A stretch of DNA of 64,000 nt from Chryseobacterium cupriresistens (GTDB lineage Bacteria; Bacteroidota; Bacteroidia; Flavobacteriales; Weeksellaceae). The stretch is from NCBI RefSeq assembly GCF_046614675.1, contig NZ_JBKKJT010000001.1:1-64000 (forward strand), read 5' to 3'. Both the position numbers and the translations under genes were made by a program. The notes beneath the pieces were generated by a model. The model did no database searches. It saw nothing but the letters and a program-made list of their open reading frames with translations, and had not been told where the DNA came from. This document shows, piece after piece, positions 38,301 to 45,254 of the stretch (positions are counted from its first letter, which is position 1; each line of letters begins with the position of its first letter).

Positions 38301-38726
38301 AGTGCAAATTATGCTATAGGAGGTGGTATAGGCTTTAGTTTTGGTAATGTCACTGATAGTAAAGGAGAAACAAACTGGTTTTCTTCATTTAATGGAAATA
38401 TAGGTTTTGGTGCATCAGGTGGAGTTGAAAAAGGGGTCATAGTTCCCACAGATCCAAACCATAAATTTGTTAATTCAGATTTTGCAGGGACGGGTGTTTC
38501 TTATTCTGGAGGAGATGGACCTATTAATTTATCATATGGAGGAACATTTAATGATAAATATGATGGATATAGAAATATTGATAATTTTAACCCTTCTCAT
38601 TTTGGACAAAATTCTGAAACAAATAATAGTGGTTATAGGACATTTGGTATAGGTGTTGCTAAAGGGTCAGCTCAAGCTTTACCTATAATGTGGACAAAAT
38701 CTAAAACACACGTATATGGACAATAA
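35313..38726 (+). CDS. DUF6443 / RHS repeat-associated core domain protein (candidate polymorphic toxin)
   Basis: A 1137-residue exported RHS-family protein. Residues 1-20 are a signal peptide. DUF6443 (about 20-170) has TVQYFDGLGRPKQVV. YD/RHS repeats run to about 800 (for example GYVYDPLNRLTAGFYQ). The RHS core (about 815-899) has NYYPFGLKHEGYNG, YNGKELQETGMYDYVARFYMPDIGRWGVVDPLAE and ends FIDPDGR. The 238 residues after DPDGR (900-1137) form the variable tip, Gly/Asn/Ser-rich and strand-forming, with no catalytic motif I recognise. Its 3' end overlaps a small membrane-protein gene by 11 nt. In RHS systems the tip is often a toxin and the next gene its immunity protein; here that is inference. 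Confidence 0.88.
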   Translation: MKKIIIPIGALLLSNITYAQLSTISSNENYIQSKTYLDYNGTSATKSSETVQYFDGLGRPKQVVNVKASPLGRDVVTHIEYDPFGRQVKDYLPVPQLSTSNGNYYSGPLGVYPNTYGNEKIYSEKVLESSPLDRVLEQKQVGNDWNGKSVKFSYDTNGLNEVYQYISTTSWINGATKSALSLSSATVYAPNQLYKNSVKDEDGNETIEFKNGKGQVVLVRKVMSPAENVDTYYVYNEYDQLAFVIPPLAVHKPITDDLLNTLCYQYHYDGRGRLVEKKLPGKGWEFMVYDKADRLMLTQDANMKGSGKWLMTKYDQFGRVAYTGIFSSNDSRATIQDQIKDLVIYDARHSTGFVRNGINIYYTAVYFTPESILSVNYYDSYPAYSFNPAFPSTIQGEPVLTDTPAADGRSTKGLPVMSFVKNIEDDNWTRNYTYYDQKGRAIGSHSVNHLGEYTRTESKLDFAGITKQTVTRHKRLSTDTERVITETFDYDSQNRLVTHKHKIDNNAEEILAQNTYNEISQVTNKKVGGVTASSPLQQIDYQYNIRGWLTQINDPANLGNDLFGYKIRYNEVQGLEVPNTNYPNHKVKPKYNGNIAEVDWKISTGANDNVRRYGYVYDPLNRLTAGFYQKDTNPSGKEYNELFAYDLNGNILNLVRTQGLLPGSTEAMVIDNLIYSYTGNRLTKVSDAYLNSLGYPVGGNEIGYDDNGNMTTQLDKGISSIQYNYLNLPRKITQNSKVMDYIYRADGVKQKKVFGTETTDYLDGFQYTNSVLKFFPTSEGYFNVETGKYVYNYTDHLGNVRLSYAKNGAGTEIIEESNYYPFGLKHEGYNGLVGNPSYQYKYNGKELQETGMYDYVARFYMPDIGRWGVVDPLAEKMTRFSPYNYAFNNPIRFIDPDGRQGTDWYQNTLTGDYKWFDGKDQHQGYAYVDNSGTNDINILTRGGYENEVLGAVLHPDGTVSDYNYPNITANRGEILTTPDGTKFEAGSTNIGTYWSFSANYAIGGGIGFSFGNVTDSKGETNWFSSFNGNIGFGASGGVEKGVIVPTDPNHKFVNSDFAGTGVSYSGGDGPINLSYGGTFNDKYDGYRNIDNFNPSHFGQNSETNNSGYRTFGIGVAKGSAQALPIMWTKSKTHVYGQ

Positions 38727-39084
38727 TTTTAAATTGGATAAGTCTAGTAAAACCCCACTTATTATTTTTTTGTTAATATTTGGGTCAGTCGTATTTCTTA
38801 CTATTTTTTATTTGAATCATAATTCCGCTGATTTGACTAAAGAACAACTTTTAAAAATTAACAGGCATACGAAAGTTACTGATATATACGTCAACAAAAA
38901 TGAGCATAATTTTTTATATGTAAAATTTTCGAACGGCACTGAGAAAATTATGGAAACACCTTATCAAATAGGAGATTCCATTTCAAAAAATAAAGGAGAT
39001 TCTATAGAGTATATTTTTCGAAAAGATAGTGTTATTCAAAATAATCTATTTGAGGTAGCAAGAAGAGAAAATATACTTAAATGA
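38716..39084 (+). CDS. small membrane-anchored protein overlapping the RHS gene
   Basis: A 122-residue protein that starts inside the last codons of the RHS gene (11-nt overlap) and so is translationally coupled to it. A charged N-terminus is followed by one membrane helix (about 14-34, LIIFLLIFGSVVFLTIFYL) and a predicted periplasmic strand-rich domain of about 85 residues. No family recognised. Position and topology suit an immunity or accessory protein for the RHS tip, acting at the periplasmic face, but no homology supports that. Base composition is lower in GC than in the RHS body. Confidence 0.7.
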   Translation: MDNNFKLDKSSKTPLIIFLLIFGSVVFLTIFYLNHNSADLTKEQLLKINRHTKVTDIYVNKNEHNFLYVKFSNGTEKIMETPYQIGDSISKNKGDSIEYIFRKDSVIQNNLFEVARRENILK

Positions 39085-39155
39085 AGTCTTTCCGTGACCA
39101 CCAGCGTTTCTTGCCCCCGCTGGCGCGAGCGACTCGCTCGTGTCCACAAATAACG

Positions 39156-39182
39156 AAACCTCCGCAACAGCGGAGGTTTTGA
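39156..39182 (+). terminator. terminator of the RHS locus
   Basis: The stem AAACCTCCGC / GCGGAGGTTT has an AACA loop and is followed by TTTGATTT. It separates the RHS transcription unit from the GG-leader peptide gene. Confidence 0.85.
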
Positions 39183-39256
39183 TTTATTTTGTCTTAAGAA
39201 GCTCTATTGATATATATAATGATCATCAAAAGTTAATAAACAATTGTCTTTGTAAA

Positions 39257-39285
39257 TTGTATAAAATGAACAGGTTATATTTTTG
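39257..39285 (+). promoter_or_regulatory. candidate promoter of the GG-leader peptide gene
   Basis: TTG at 39257-39259 is separated by 18 nt from TATTTTTG at 39278-39285, which fits the Bacteroidota TTTG / TAnnTTTG promoter pattern. It would give a leader of about 85 nt before the ATG at 39376. Confidence 0.45.
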
Positions 39286-39375
39286 TATTCCAAAAATCTG
39301 TATATTGGTATTACCAAATTAAAGCGTAATCCGAAAAGCATATAGAGTAGGAGAAAAAATCAAAAAAATGTTACT

Positions 39376-39519
39376 ATGAAAAATCTAAGAAAACTTTCAA
39401 AAAGAGAATTGAAAACAGTTCAGGGAGGTATCCCGATGTGTCTTGCAGGATACTTCTGGTGCTCACTGGAAAGAAAATGTATTCCGGTAGGGTCACCATG
39501 CGGACTTATTATTGATTAA
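39376..39519 (+). CDS. GG-leader bacteriocin-like peptide precursor
   Basis: A 47-codon gene. Residues 1-18 are a double-glycine leader (MKNLRKLSKRELKTVQGG) of the type carried by bacteriocin-like and natural-product precursors in Chryseobacterium. The predicted mature peptide is 29 residues with four Cys at core positions 4, 11, 17 and 24, plus Trp and Pro, which suggests two disulfides. No peptidase-containing ABC exporter (PCAT) or modification enzyme lies in the window, so it is an orphan precursor. It has its own promoter-like boxes and terminator. Confidence 0.78.
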   Translation: MKNLRKLSKRELKTVQGGIPMCLAGYFWCSLERKCIPVGSPCGLIID

Positions 39520-39549
39520 TTTCATTCATGAAAATAAGGTAAAGAACAG

Positions 39550-39578
39550 GCTGTCTCAGAAATGGGACAGCTTTTTTA
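39550..39578 (+). terminator. terminator of the GG-leader peptide gene
   Basis: The stem GCTGTCTCA / TGGGACAGC (one wobble) has a GAAA loop, followed by six Ts. Confidence 0.85.
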
Positions 39579-39593
39579 GTGCTCACCACCAAT

Positions 39594-39795
39594 CGACTTA
39601 GGAATCAGGAGCGTTAAGAAAATTTGAATGTAATCCGTTAAAAAATTTCCACTGTCTGAGCATGGGACTTACTCAGAACCGAAGCAGAACCGGATAATCC
39701 ATGCGAGTTTGGAAATTTTAGGAGTACATTCAAATTTTTAGCGGATGATTCCCGTCTTGAACTTTTGCATACTTTTGTTTCAAGACAAAAGTATA
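39594..39795 (+). repeat. structured element, array copy 1
   Basis: A 202-bp copy. Nested pairing: ATCCGTTAAAAA near the 5' part with TTTTTAGCGGAT near the 3' part; AAATTTCCA with TGGAAATTT inside it; and CTGAG / CTCAG innermost. A terminal hairpin follows. Copies 2-5 lie at 39913-40115, 40233-40434, 40552-40753 and 40861-41062. Confidence 0.85.
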
Positions 39796-39796
39796 A

Positions 39797-39898
39797 ATGA
39801 AAATCATAATAAATATTTTACAAGTTATTGTTTTACTTCTTTTTTGTATATGTCACTTATTTATTCATGGTATTAACCGCCAGTCATTTAAAAAGTAG
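39797..39898 (+). other. 33-codon hydrophobic reading frame, unit 1
   Basis: ATG directly after the terminal hairpin opens a frame reading MKIIINILQVIVLLLFCICH and ending in RQSFKK. It has one membrane-helix-like segment. Nearly the same frame recurs at 40117-40218 (unit 2) and 40436-40537 (unit 3). Unit 4 stops after 16 codons (from 40755). Compared with the longer unit 5 frame, units 1-3 carry a one-base shift, so these may be decayed copies rather than peptides in use. Confidence 0.35.
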
Positions 39899-41063
39899 TA
39901 TGTACTAATGTACGACTTAGGAATCAGGAGCGTTAAGAAAATTTCAATGTAATCCATTAAAAAATTTCCACTGTCTGAGCATGGGACTTACTCAGAACCG
40001 AAGCAGAACCGAATGATCCATGCGAGTTTGGAAATTTTAGGATTCCATTTAAATTTTTAGCGGATGATTCCCCATCTTGAACTTTTGCATACTTTTGTTT
40101 CAAGACAAAAGTATAAATGAAAATCATATTAAATATTTCCCAAGTTATTGTTTTACTTCTTTTTTGTATATGTCACTTATTTATTCATGGTATTAACCGC
40201 CAGTCAATTAAAAAGTAGTATGTACTAATGTACGACTTAGGAATCAGGAGCGTTAAGAAAATTTGAATGTAATCCGTTAAAAAATTTCCACTGTCTGAGC
40301 ATGGGACTTGCTCAGAACCGAAGCAGAACCGGATGATCCATGCGAGTTTGGAAATTTTAGGATTCCATTTAAATTTTTAGCGGATGATTCCAGTCTTGAA
40401 CTTTTGTATACTTTTGTTTCAAGACAAAAGTATAAATGAAAATCATATTAAATATTTCCCAAGTTATTGTTTTACTTCTTTTTTGTATATGTCACTTATT
40501 TATTCATGGTATTAACCGCCAGTCATTTAAAAAGTAGTATGTACTAATGTACGACTTAGGAATCAGGAGCGTTAAGAAAATTTCAATGTAATCCGTTAAA
40601 AAATTTCCACTGTCTGAGCATGGGACTTACTCAGCTCCGAAGCAGAACCGGATGATCCATGCGAGTTTGGAAATTTTAGGATTCCATTTAAATTTTTAGC
40701 GGATGATTCCAGTCTTGAACTTTTGTATACTTTTGTTTCAAGACAAAAGTATAAATGAAAATCATATTAAATATTTTACAAATTATTTGTTTTACTTATT
40801 TTTAATCTGTGTATTTTAGGCAACAGTCATTTAAAAAGTAGTATGTTACTCATTAATGCCCGACTTAGGAATCAGGAGCGTTAAGAAAATTTCAATGTAA
40901 TCCGTTAAAAAATTTCCACTGTCTGAGCATGGGACTTGCTCAGAAGCGAAGCAGAATCGAACGATCCATGCGAGTTTGGAAATTTTAGGATTCCATTTAA
41001 ATTTTTAGCGGATGATTCCAGTCTTGAACTTTTGTATACTTTTGTTTCAAGACAAAAGTATAA

Positions 41064-41261
41064 ATGAAAATCATATTAAATATTTTACAAATTATTTGTT
41101 TTACTTCTTTTTTAATCTGTGTCTTTTATTTATTAATGGTATTAGCCAGCAGTCACAACATTCCTCTTCGTGTATATCTGAAAATAGTCATTGCAATTCT
41201 AATTTCTATAATCCTATATTTCTATCTGCGATATATTAAAAAGAAAAGGTTCGGCAGCTAG
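41064..41261 (+). CDS. small two-helix membrane protein in the last full array unit
   Basis: A 65-residue frame beginning directly after the unit 5 hairpin. It has two hydrophobic segments (about 4-28 and 38-58) and a Lys/Arg-rich C-terminus (RYIKKKRFGS), a plausible small inner-membrane protein. The other four units contain only its first ~100 nt, shifted or stopped. It is flanked on both sides by the structured element (copy 5 upstream, partial copy 6 downstream). No family recognised. Confidence 0.45.
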   Translation: MKIILNILQIICFTSFLICVFYLLMVLASSHNIPLRVYLKIVIAILISIILYFYLRYIKKKRFGS

Positions 41262-41282
41262 TCTCACCTAGAACATGGTTAT

Positions 41283-41480
41283 AAATTTCAATGTAATCCG
41301 TTAAAAAATTTCCACTGTCTAAGCATGGGACTTGCTCAGAACCGAAGCGGAACCGGATGATCCATGCGAGTTTGGAAATTTTAGGATTCCATTTAAATTT
41401 TTAGCGGATAATTCCAGTCTTGAACTTTTGTATACTTTTGTTTGGCTATGTCGAATCTTCGATTTCAAGACAAAAGTATA
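41283..41480 (+). repeat. structured element, partial array copy 6 with altered hairpin
   Basis: It lacks the CGACTTAGG start but keeps the nested arms. The terminal hairpin is split: between ACTTTTGTTT and TTTCAAGACAAAAGT lies an extra ~20-bp stretch (GGCTATGTCGAATCTTCGAT). It ends about 90 nt before purB. Confidence 0.8.
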
Positions 41481-41539
41481 AGTATAAATTATGAATGAAA
41501 ATCATCAGATCTGGATTTTCAACTCTCAATGAAAAACCG

Positions 41540-41547
41540 TATTTTTG
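41540..41547 (+). promoter_or_regulatory. candidate -7 box of purB
   Basis: TATTTTTG matches TAnnTTTG and lies 24 nt before the purB ATG. The upstream box is not clear. Confidence 0.4.
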
Positions 41548-41571
41548 TACATCTAAAAAGTAAAAGAACGA

Positions 41572-42999
41572 ATGAATTCCTACAAAAATCCATTGGAAGA
41601 GCGCTACTCCAGTGAAGAAATGTTATTTAACTTCTCACACAATAACAAATTCCAGAATTGGAGAAAGCTTTGGATAGCTCTTGCTGAAATCGAAAAAGAC
41701 CTTGGACTTGAAATTACAGACGAGCAGATCGCTGAGTTAAAAGCTAATGCTGAAAACATCGATTATGAGAAAGCAGCAGAGTATGAAAAAAAATTCCGTC
41801 ATGATGTAATGGCTCACGTTCACGCTTATGGGGATGTGGCGCCTTCAGCAAAAGGAATTATCCACCTGGGAGCTACTTCAGCTTTTGTAGGAGACAATAC
41901 AGACTTAATTCAGATCCGTGACGGACTTTTAATCTTAAAGAAAAAGTTGGTTAACGTCATGAAGAACTTAGCAGACTTTGCTATTCAGTATAAAGACCTT
42001 CCCACTTTAGGGTTTACACACTTCCAGCCGGCTCAGCTGACAACAGTTGGGAAAAGAGCTACACTTTGGTTACAGAGTTTGGTTCTTGACATCGAAGAAC
42101 TGGATTTCTTCCTTGAAACCCTTCGTTTCAGAGGAGTAAAAGGAACAACAGGAACAGCTGCCAGTTTCCTTGAGCTTTTCAACGGTGATTATTCCAAAGT
42201 AAAACACCTAGATAAAGAACTTTCAAAAAGATTCGGCTTCGATAAAGTTTTCGGAGTTTCCGGACAGACTTACGATAGAAAAATTGATGCGAAAGTAGTT
42301 GCTTTATTAGGAAATATTGCACAATCTGCGCATAAATTCACAAACGATTTACGTCTACTTCAAAACCTTAAGGAAATTGAAGAACCATTCGAGAAAAACC
42401 AGATCGGTTCATCGGCGATGGCTTACAAGCGTAATCCAATGAGAAGCGAAAGAATCGGAGCATTGGCAAAATATGTAATGTCTCTGACGACAAGTTCTGC
42501 AATGGTGGCCTCTACACAATGGTTTGAAAGAACATTGGACGACTCTGCCAACAAGAGATTAACCATTCCTCAGGCGTTTTTAGCCGTGGATGCTATTCTT
42601 TTGATCTGGAACAACATTCTGAACGGAATTGTAGTATATCCAAACAGAATCAACAAGCACATTATGGAAGAGCTTCCTTTCATGGCGACAGAATATATCA
42701 TCATGGAAGAAGTAAAAGCAGGTGGTGACCGTCAGGAAATCCACGAGGTGATCAGAGTTCACTCTATGGAAGCTTCAAAGAAAGTGAAAGAAGAAGGAAA
42801 AGAAAACGACCTTATCGAAAGAATCTTAAATGATGATTCTTTAAAACTAGACAAATCAAAACTGAAAGAAGTTTTAGATCCTAAAAACTTTATTGGTTTC
42901 GCGCCGATCCAGACGGAAGAATTCGTCAAGAACGAGGTACAGCCGATTATAGACCAAAACAAAGACTTAATAGGATTGGAAGCTGATCTTAAAGTATAA
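41572..42999 (+). CDS. purB: adenylosuccinate lyase
   Basis: A 475-residue fumarase/aspartase-superfamily enzyme of purine synthesis. It cleaves SAICAR to AICAR and adenylosuccinate to AMP, releasing fumarate. Signature SSAMAYKRNPMRSERIGAL covers the flexible catalytic loop. THFQPAQLTTVGKRA holds the general-acid His region, and GATSAFVGDNTDL is the conserved N-terminal block. The length is typical of the eukaryote-like PurB branch. It is followed by its own terminator, and purL lies 2.3 kb downstream. Confidence 0.97.
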   Translation: MNSYKNPLEERYSSEEMLFNFSHNNKFQNWRKLWIALAEIEKDLGLEITDEQIAELKANAENIDYEKAAEYEKKFRHDVMAHVHAYGDVAPSAKGIIHLGATSAFVGDNTDLIQIRDGLLILKKKLVNVMKNLADFAIQYKDLPTLGFTHFQPAQLTTVGKRATLWLQSLVLDIEELDFFLETLRFRGVKGTTGTAASFLELFNGDYSKVKHLDKELSKRFGFDKVFGVSGQTYDRKIDAKVVALLGNIAQSAHKFTNDLRLLQNLKEIEEPFEKNQIGSSAMAYKRNPMRSERIGALAKYVMSLTTSSAMVASTQWFERTLDDSANKRLTIPQAFLAVDAILLIWNNILNGIVVYPNRINKHIMEELPFMATEYIIMEEVKAGGDRQEIHEVIRVHSMEASKKVKEEGKENDLIERILNDDSLKLDKSKLKEVLDPKNFIGFAPIQTEEFVKNEVQPIIDQNKDLIGLEADLKV

Positions 43000-43002
43000 A
43001 AC

Positions 43003-43034
43003 AATATGCAGTCTTTTCGGCTGCATATTTTATT
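43003..43034 (+). terminator. terminator of purB
   Basis: The stem AATATGCAG / CTGCATATT has a nine-base loop, followed by TTATTT, directly after the purB stop. Confidence 0.8.
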
Positions 43035-43050
43035 TCCCACTCCAACTAAT

Positions 43051-44022
43051 ATGAAAAAACTACTACTAACCATTATATTAACACCAGTCATTTCTTTTTC
43101 TCAGACTAAAGAAGATTTACATTATTTCAAATCCAAAGATTCTTTAGTAGGAGTAAAAGATAAAGCAGGAAAAATAATTGTTCCTGCACAGTTCAAAATC
43201 TTTTCATTTCTAAAAGATGGAGATCCTGTAGAAGGGGAAACCATTCTTTTTGATGGCAGTAAAGAAGGTGAAAAACCGGAGAAAAATGCATGGGGCTATG
43301 TGTATGACAGAAATGGGAAATTCCTGTATCAGCCTTTCCTTTTTGACAATGGGGCAGATTATTTCTCTGAAGGACTGAGAAGATTGGTTAAAAATGGTAA
43401 AGTAGGATTTGCAGACCGAAACGGGAATACTGTTATTGTAGCTAAGCACGATTTTGCATTTCCTTTTAATTATGGATATGCTGCATTTTGTGACGGCTGT
43501 GACTGGGAAAAAACAAATGACGAGCACAGATCCATTGTAGGAGGAAAATGGGGCGTGATGAATGTCAAAGGAGAAACGGTTCAGCCATTGGCAAAACCAT
43601 CAGAAAAGGATGTTGAAATAGATGGTAAATATTATCCTAATCAGTTTCAGTATAATGAAAAGGAGAAGAATATCCTTCAGTTCTTTGAAAAGCAGAAGAA
43701 AAAATTATCAGATCTTTATTATGTAAATTTTTACAGTAAACTGTCTGAAAAAGAAAAGAATCTTTTTTTTGAAATCGTAGAAAGACCAAAAGAAAACTTT
43801 CCGTATTATCAGGTGAATACCTATAATCACAAGAAGAAAGATTTGGATATGCTGTACCGTTTCAAATTCCTGGTTTCAGAAGATGGAAAAACATTTTATG
43901 CCATTGAGGATTTTAATGAAAAGAAAGTTCCTTTTGAAAACTGGCTGAAAGAAGAAATAAAAAATGCAGAAGACTTTCAGAAAGAACATAAGGATAATCC
44001 GAATAAATTTATCAATAAATAA
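43051..44022 (+). CDS. WG repeat-containing secreted protein
   Basis: A 323-residue exported protein. The start is set at ATG 43051, where a signal peptide ending in SFSQ begins. The in-frame ATG at 43006 lies inside the purB terminator and is unlikely. WG-repeat-like units are visible: VGVKDKAGKIIVPAQF, NAWGYVYDRNGKFLYQP, KVGFADRNGNTVIVAKHDFAFPF and KWGVMNVKGETVQPLAKP. The C-terminal third is Lys/Glu-rich and helical. Function unknown; the family is common in Bacteroidota. Confidence 0.82.
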   Translation: MKKLLLTIILTPVISFSQTKEDLHYFKSKDSLVGVKDKAGKIIVPAQFKIFSFLKDGDPVEGETILFDGSKEGEKPEKNAWGYVYDRNGKFLYQPFLFDNGADYFSEGLRRLVKNGKVGFADRNGNTVIVAKHDFAFPFNYGYAAFCDGCDWEKTNDEHRSIVGGKWGVMNVKGETVQPLAKPSEKDVEIDGKYYPNQFQYNEKEKNILQFFEKQKKKLSDLYYVNFYSKLSEKEKNLFFEIVERPKENFPYYQVNTYNHKKKDLDMLYRFKFLVSEDGKTFYAIEDFNEKKVPFENWLKEEIKNAEDFQKEHKDNPNKFINK

Positions 44023-44050
44023 TATAAAATTGGAAATTCGGCAGTTCAAA

Positions 44051-44084
44051 TTTGAAGAACATATGACTTATTCCTTTAAATTTG
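44051..44084 (+). promoter_or_regulatory. promoter upstream of the yhcG-purL pair
   Basis: TTTG (44051-44054), 22 nt, then TAAATTTG (44077-44084) fits the Bacteroidota promoter consensus in sequence and spacing. It was probably the purL promoter before the nuclease gene came between; it now lies about 1.2 kb from purL. Confidence 0.5.
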
Positions 44085-44178
44085 TACAGAATAATGATTG
44101 GGAAGAAAATCTCTTTCAAAAATTTCCAATATAGATGGGTTTAAAGAAAAAAACTTTAACTCAGAAAAAGTAAAAAAG

Positions 44179-44214
44179 AAAAATAAATCTAATATTAAAA
44201 ATCTGACATCTAAT
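44179..44214 (+). repeat. 36-bp direct repeat, left copy
   Basis: Identical over 36 bp to 45247-45282. It contains ATAAATCTAATATTAAAAAT and then CTGACATCTAAT. The right copy ends with the AT of the purL ATG, so this left copy duplicates the purL leader in front of the nuclease gene. Confidence 0.92.
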
Positions 44215-44222
44215 TTTTAATA

Positions 44223-45254
44223 ATGTTACAGAATCAAAATCATCAACAATTAATGACCGATCTTAAGGAGCTGGTAGACAAGACAAGAAGTCAGGTCGCT
44301 GCTCAGGTAAACTCGGCAATGGTGGTTTTGTACTGGGAAATAGGAAAAAGAATAAATGAAGATGTTTTAGATAATAAGAGGGCAGAGTATGGTAAAGAAG
44401 TTATTGTACAAATCTCTCAACAACTTACGTTAGAATTTGGAAATTCATTTTCTGAGAAAAATATCCGAAAAATGATGCAGTTTGCGTCTGTTTTTAGTGA
44501 TTTTAATATTGTCGCATCAGCGATGCGACAATTATCATGGACTCACTTTCTGCTTCTCATTCCTATTTCACAAGATACTAAAAGAAACTTTTATCTTGAA
44601 GTTTGTAAAATTGAAAATTGGAGTGTCAGAGTCTTAAGAGAGAAAATCAATTCTCTGCTTTTTGAACGAACAGCAATAAGCAAAAAGCCTGAGGAAATAA
44701 TAGATAAAGAACTGAAAAAATGGTCTGAAAATAATATTTCAAACCCTGATTTGGTTTTTAAAGATCCCTATTTTCTTGATTTTTTGGAATTGAAAGATAC
44801 ATTTTCTGAAAAAGATTTAGAAGAAGCCATTATCGTGGAACTTCAAAAATTCATTTCTGAGTTGGGAAGTGATTTTGCATTTCTTTCAAGACAAAAAAGA
44901 ATCACAATAGATAATAGAGACTACTACCTGGATTTGCTTTTCTATCATAGGAAACTAAAATCTTTAGTCGTTATCGAACTAAAATTAGGTGAATTTGAAG
45001 CCAGCCATAAAGGGCAGATGGAGCTTTATCTCTCATACCTTAATAAATATGAAAAAGTAGAAGGTGAAAACCCTCCCATTGGTTTAATCCTTTGTTCCGG
45101 GAAAAATTCCGAACATATAGAACTCATGAATCTGGAAGGGGATAATATAAAAGTAGCAGAATATTTACTTATCTTACCTTCAGAAAAAGTTTTGCTTGAA
45201 AAATTGCATCGTTCAATAGAGATAGCAAGAAATAAATTTGAAAATAAAAAATAA
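44223..45254 (+). CDS. YhcG-type PD-(D/E)XK nuclease (DUF1016)
   Basis: A 343-residue protein with the DUF1016 N-terminal helical domain (about 10-160, YWEIGKRINEDVL, SEKNIRKMMQFA) and the C-terminal PD-(D/E)XK nuclease domain (about 165-335). The catalytic core is DYYLDLLFYHRKLKSLVVIE followed by LKLGEF, giving Asp then Glu-x-Lys. YhcG proteins are predicted nucleases, often mobile and sometimes linked to defence or restriction loci; activity is not established here. The gene is flanked by 36-bp direct repeats and sits alone directly before purL, so it looks like an inserted cassette. Confidence 0.9.
   Translation: MLQNQNHQQLMTDLKELVDKTRSQVAAQVNSAMVVLYWEIGKRINEDVLDNKRAEYGKEVIVQISQQLTLEFGNSFSEKNIRKMMQFASVFSDFNIVASAMRQLSWTHFLLLIPISQDTKRNFYLEVCKIENWSVRVLREKINSLLFERTAISKKPEEIIDKELKKWSENNISNPDLVFKDPYFLDFLELKDTFSEKDLEEAIIVELQKFISELGSDFAFLSRQKRITIDNRDYYLDLLFYHRKLKSLVVIELKLGEFEASHKGQMELYLSYLNKYEKVEGENPPIGLILCSGKNSEHIELMNLEGDNIKVAEYLLILPSEKVLLEKLHRSIEIARNKFENKK

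Larger units (their letters stand above)
39085..39375. other. gap after the RHS locus with a GC-rich scar
   Basis: It begins with an unusually GC-rich stretch (39100-39145) carrying the perfect hairpin CGAGCG-ACT-CGCTCG at 39126-39140. A strong terminator at 39156 and the promoter of the GG-leader peptide gene follow. The GC-rich stretch contrasts with the AT-rich surroundings and looks like foreign or recombination-derived sequence. A 60-codon frame (39140-39322) runs through the terminator and is not credible. Confidence 0.55.
39594..41480 (+). repeat. tandem array of ~320-bp units (structured element plus short hydrophobic frame)
   Basis: Five full units start at 39594, 39913, 40233, 40552 and 40861 (periods 319, 320, 319 and 309), and a partial sixth element lies at about 41283-41480. 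Each unit begins CGACTTAGGAATCAGGAGCG. It holds a ~202-bp conserved element with nested complementary arms, ends the element in the hairpin ATACTTTTG-TTTCAAGA-CAAAAGTAT, and then has an ATG two nt further on. Units 1-3 are nearly identical and unit 4 differs mainly after its ATG. It is not a CRISPR: units are long and there are no unique spacers. Confidence 0.9.

Noticed and set aside
39140..39322. 60-codon frame after the RHS locus
   Set aside because: It runs through a strong terminator and the promoter region of the peptide gene and starts in the GC-rich scar.
39594..41480. CRISPR-like appearance of the repeat array
   Set aside because: The units are about 320 bp and repeat in full, with no short repeats separated by unique spacers and no cas genes nearby.
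44101..44153. Short frame upstream of the nuclease cassette
   Set aside because: Only a couple of dozen codons, within the likely promoter and leader, with no recognisable feature; at best a remnant.
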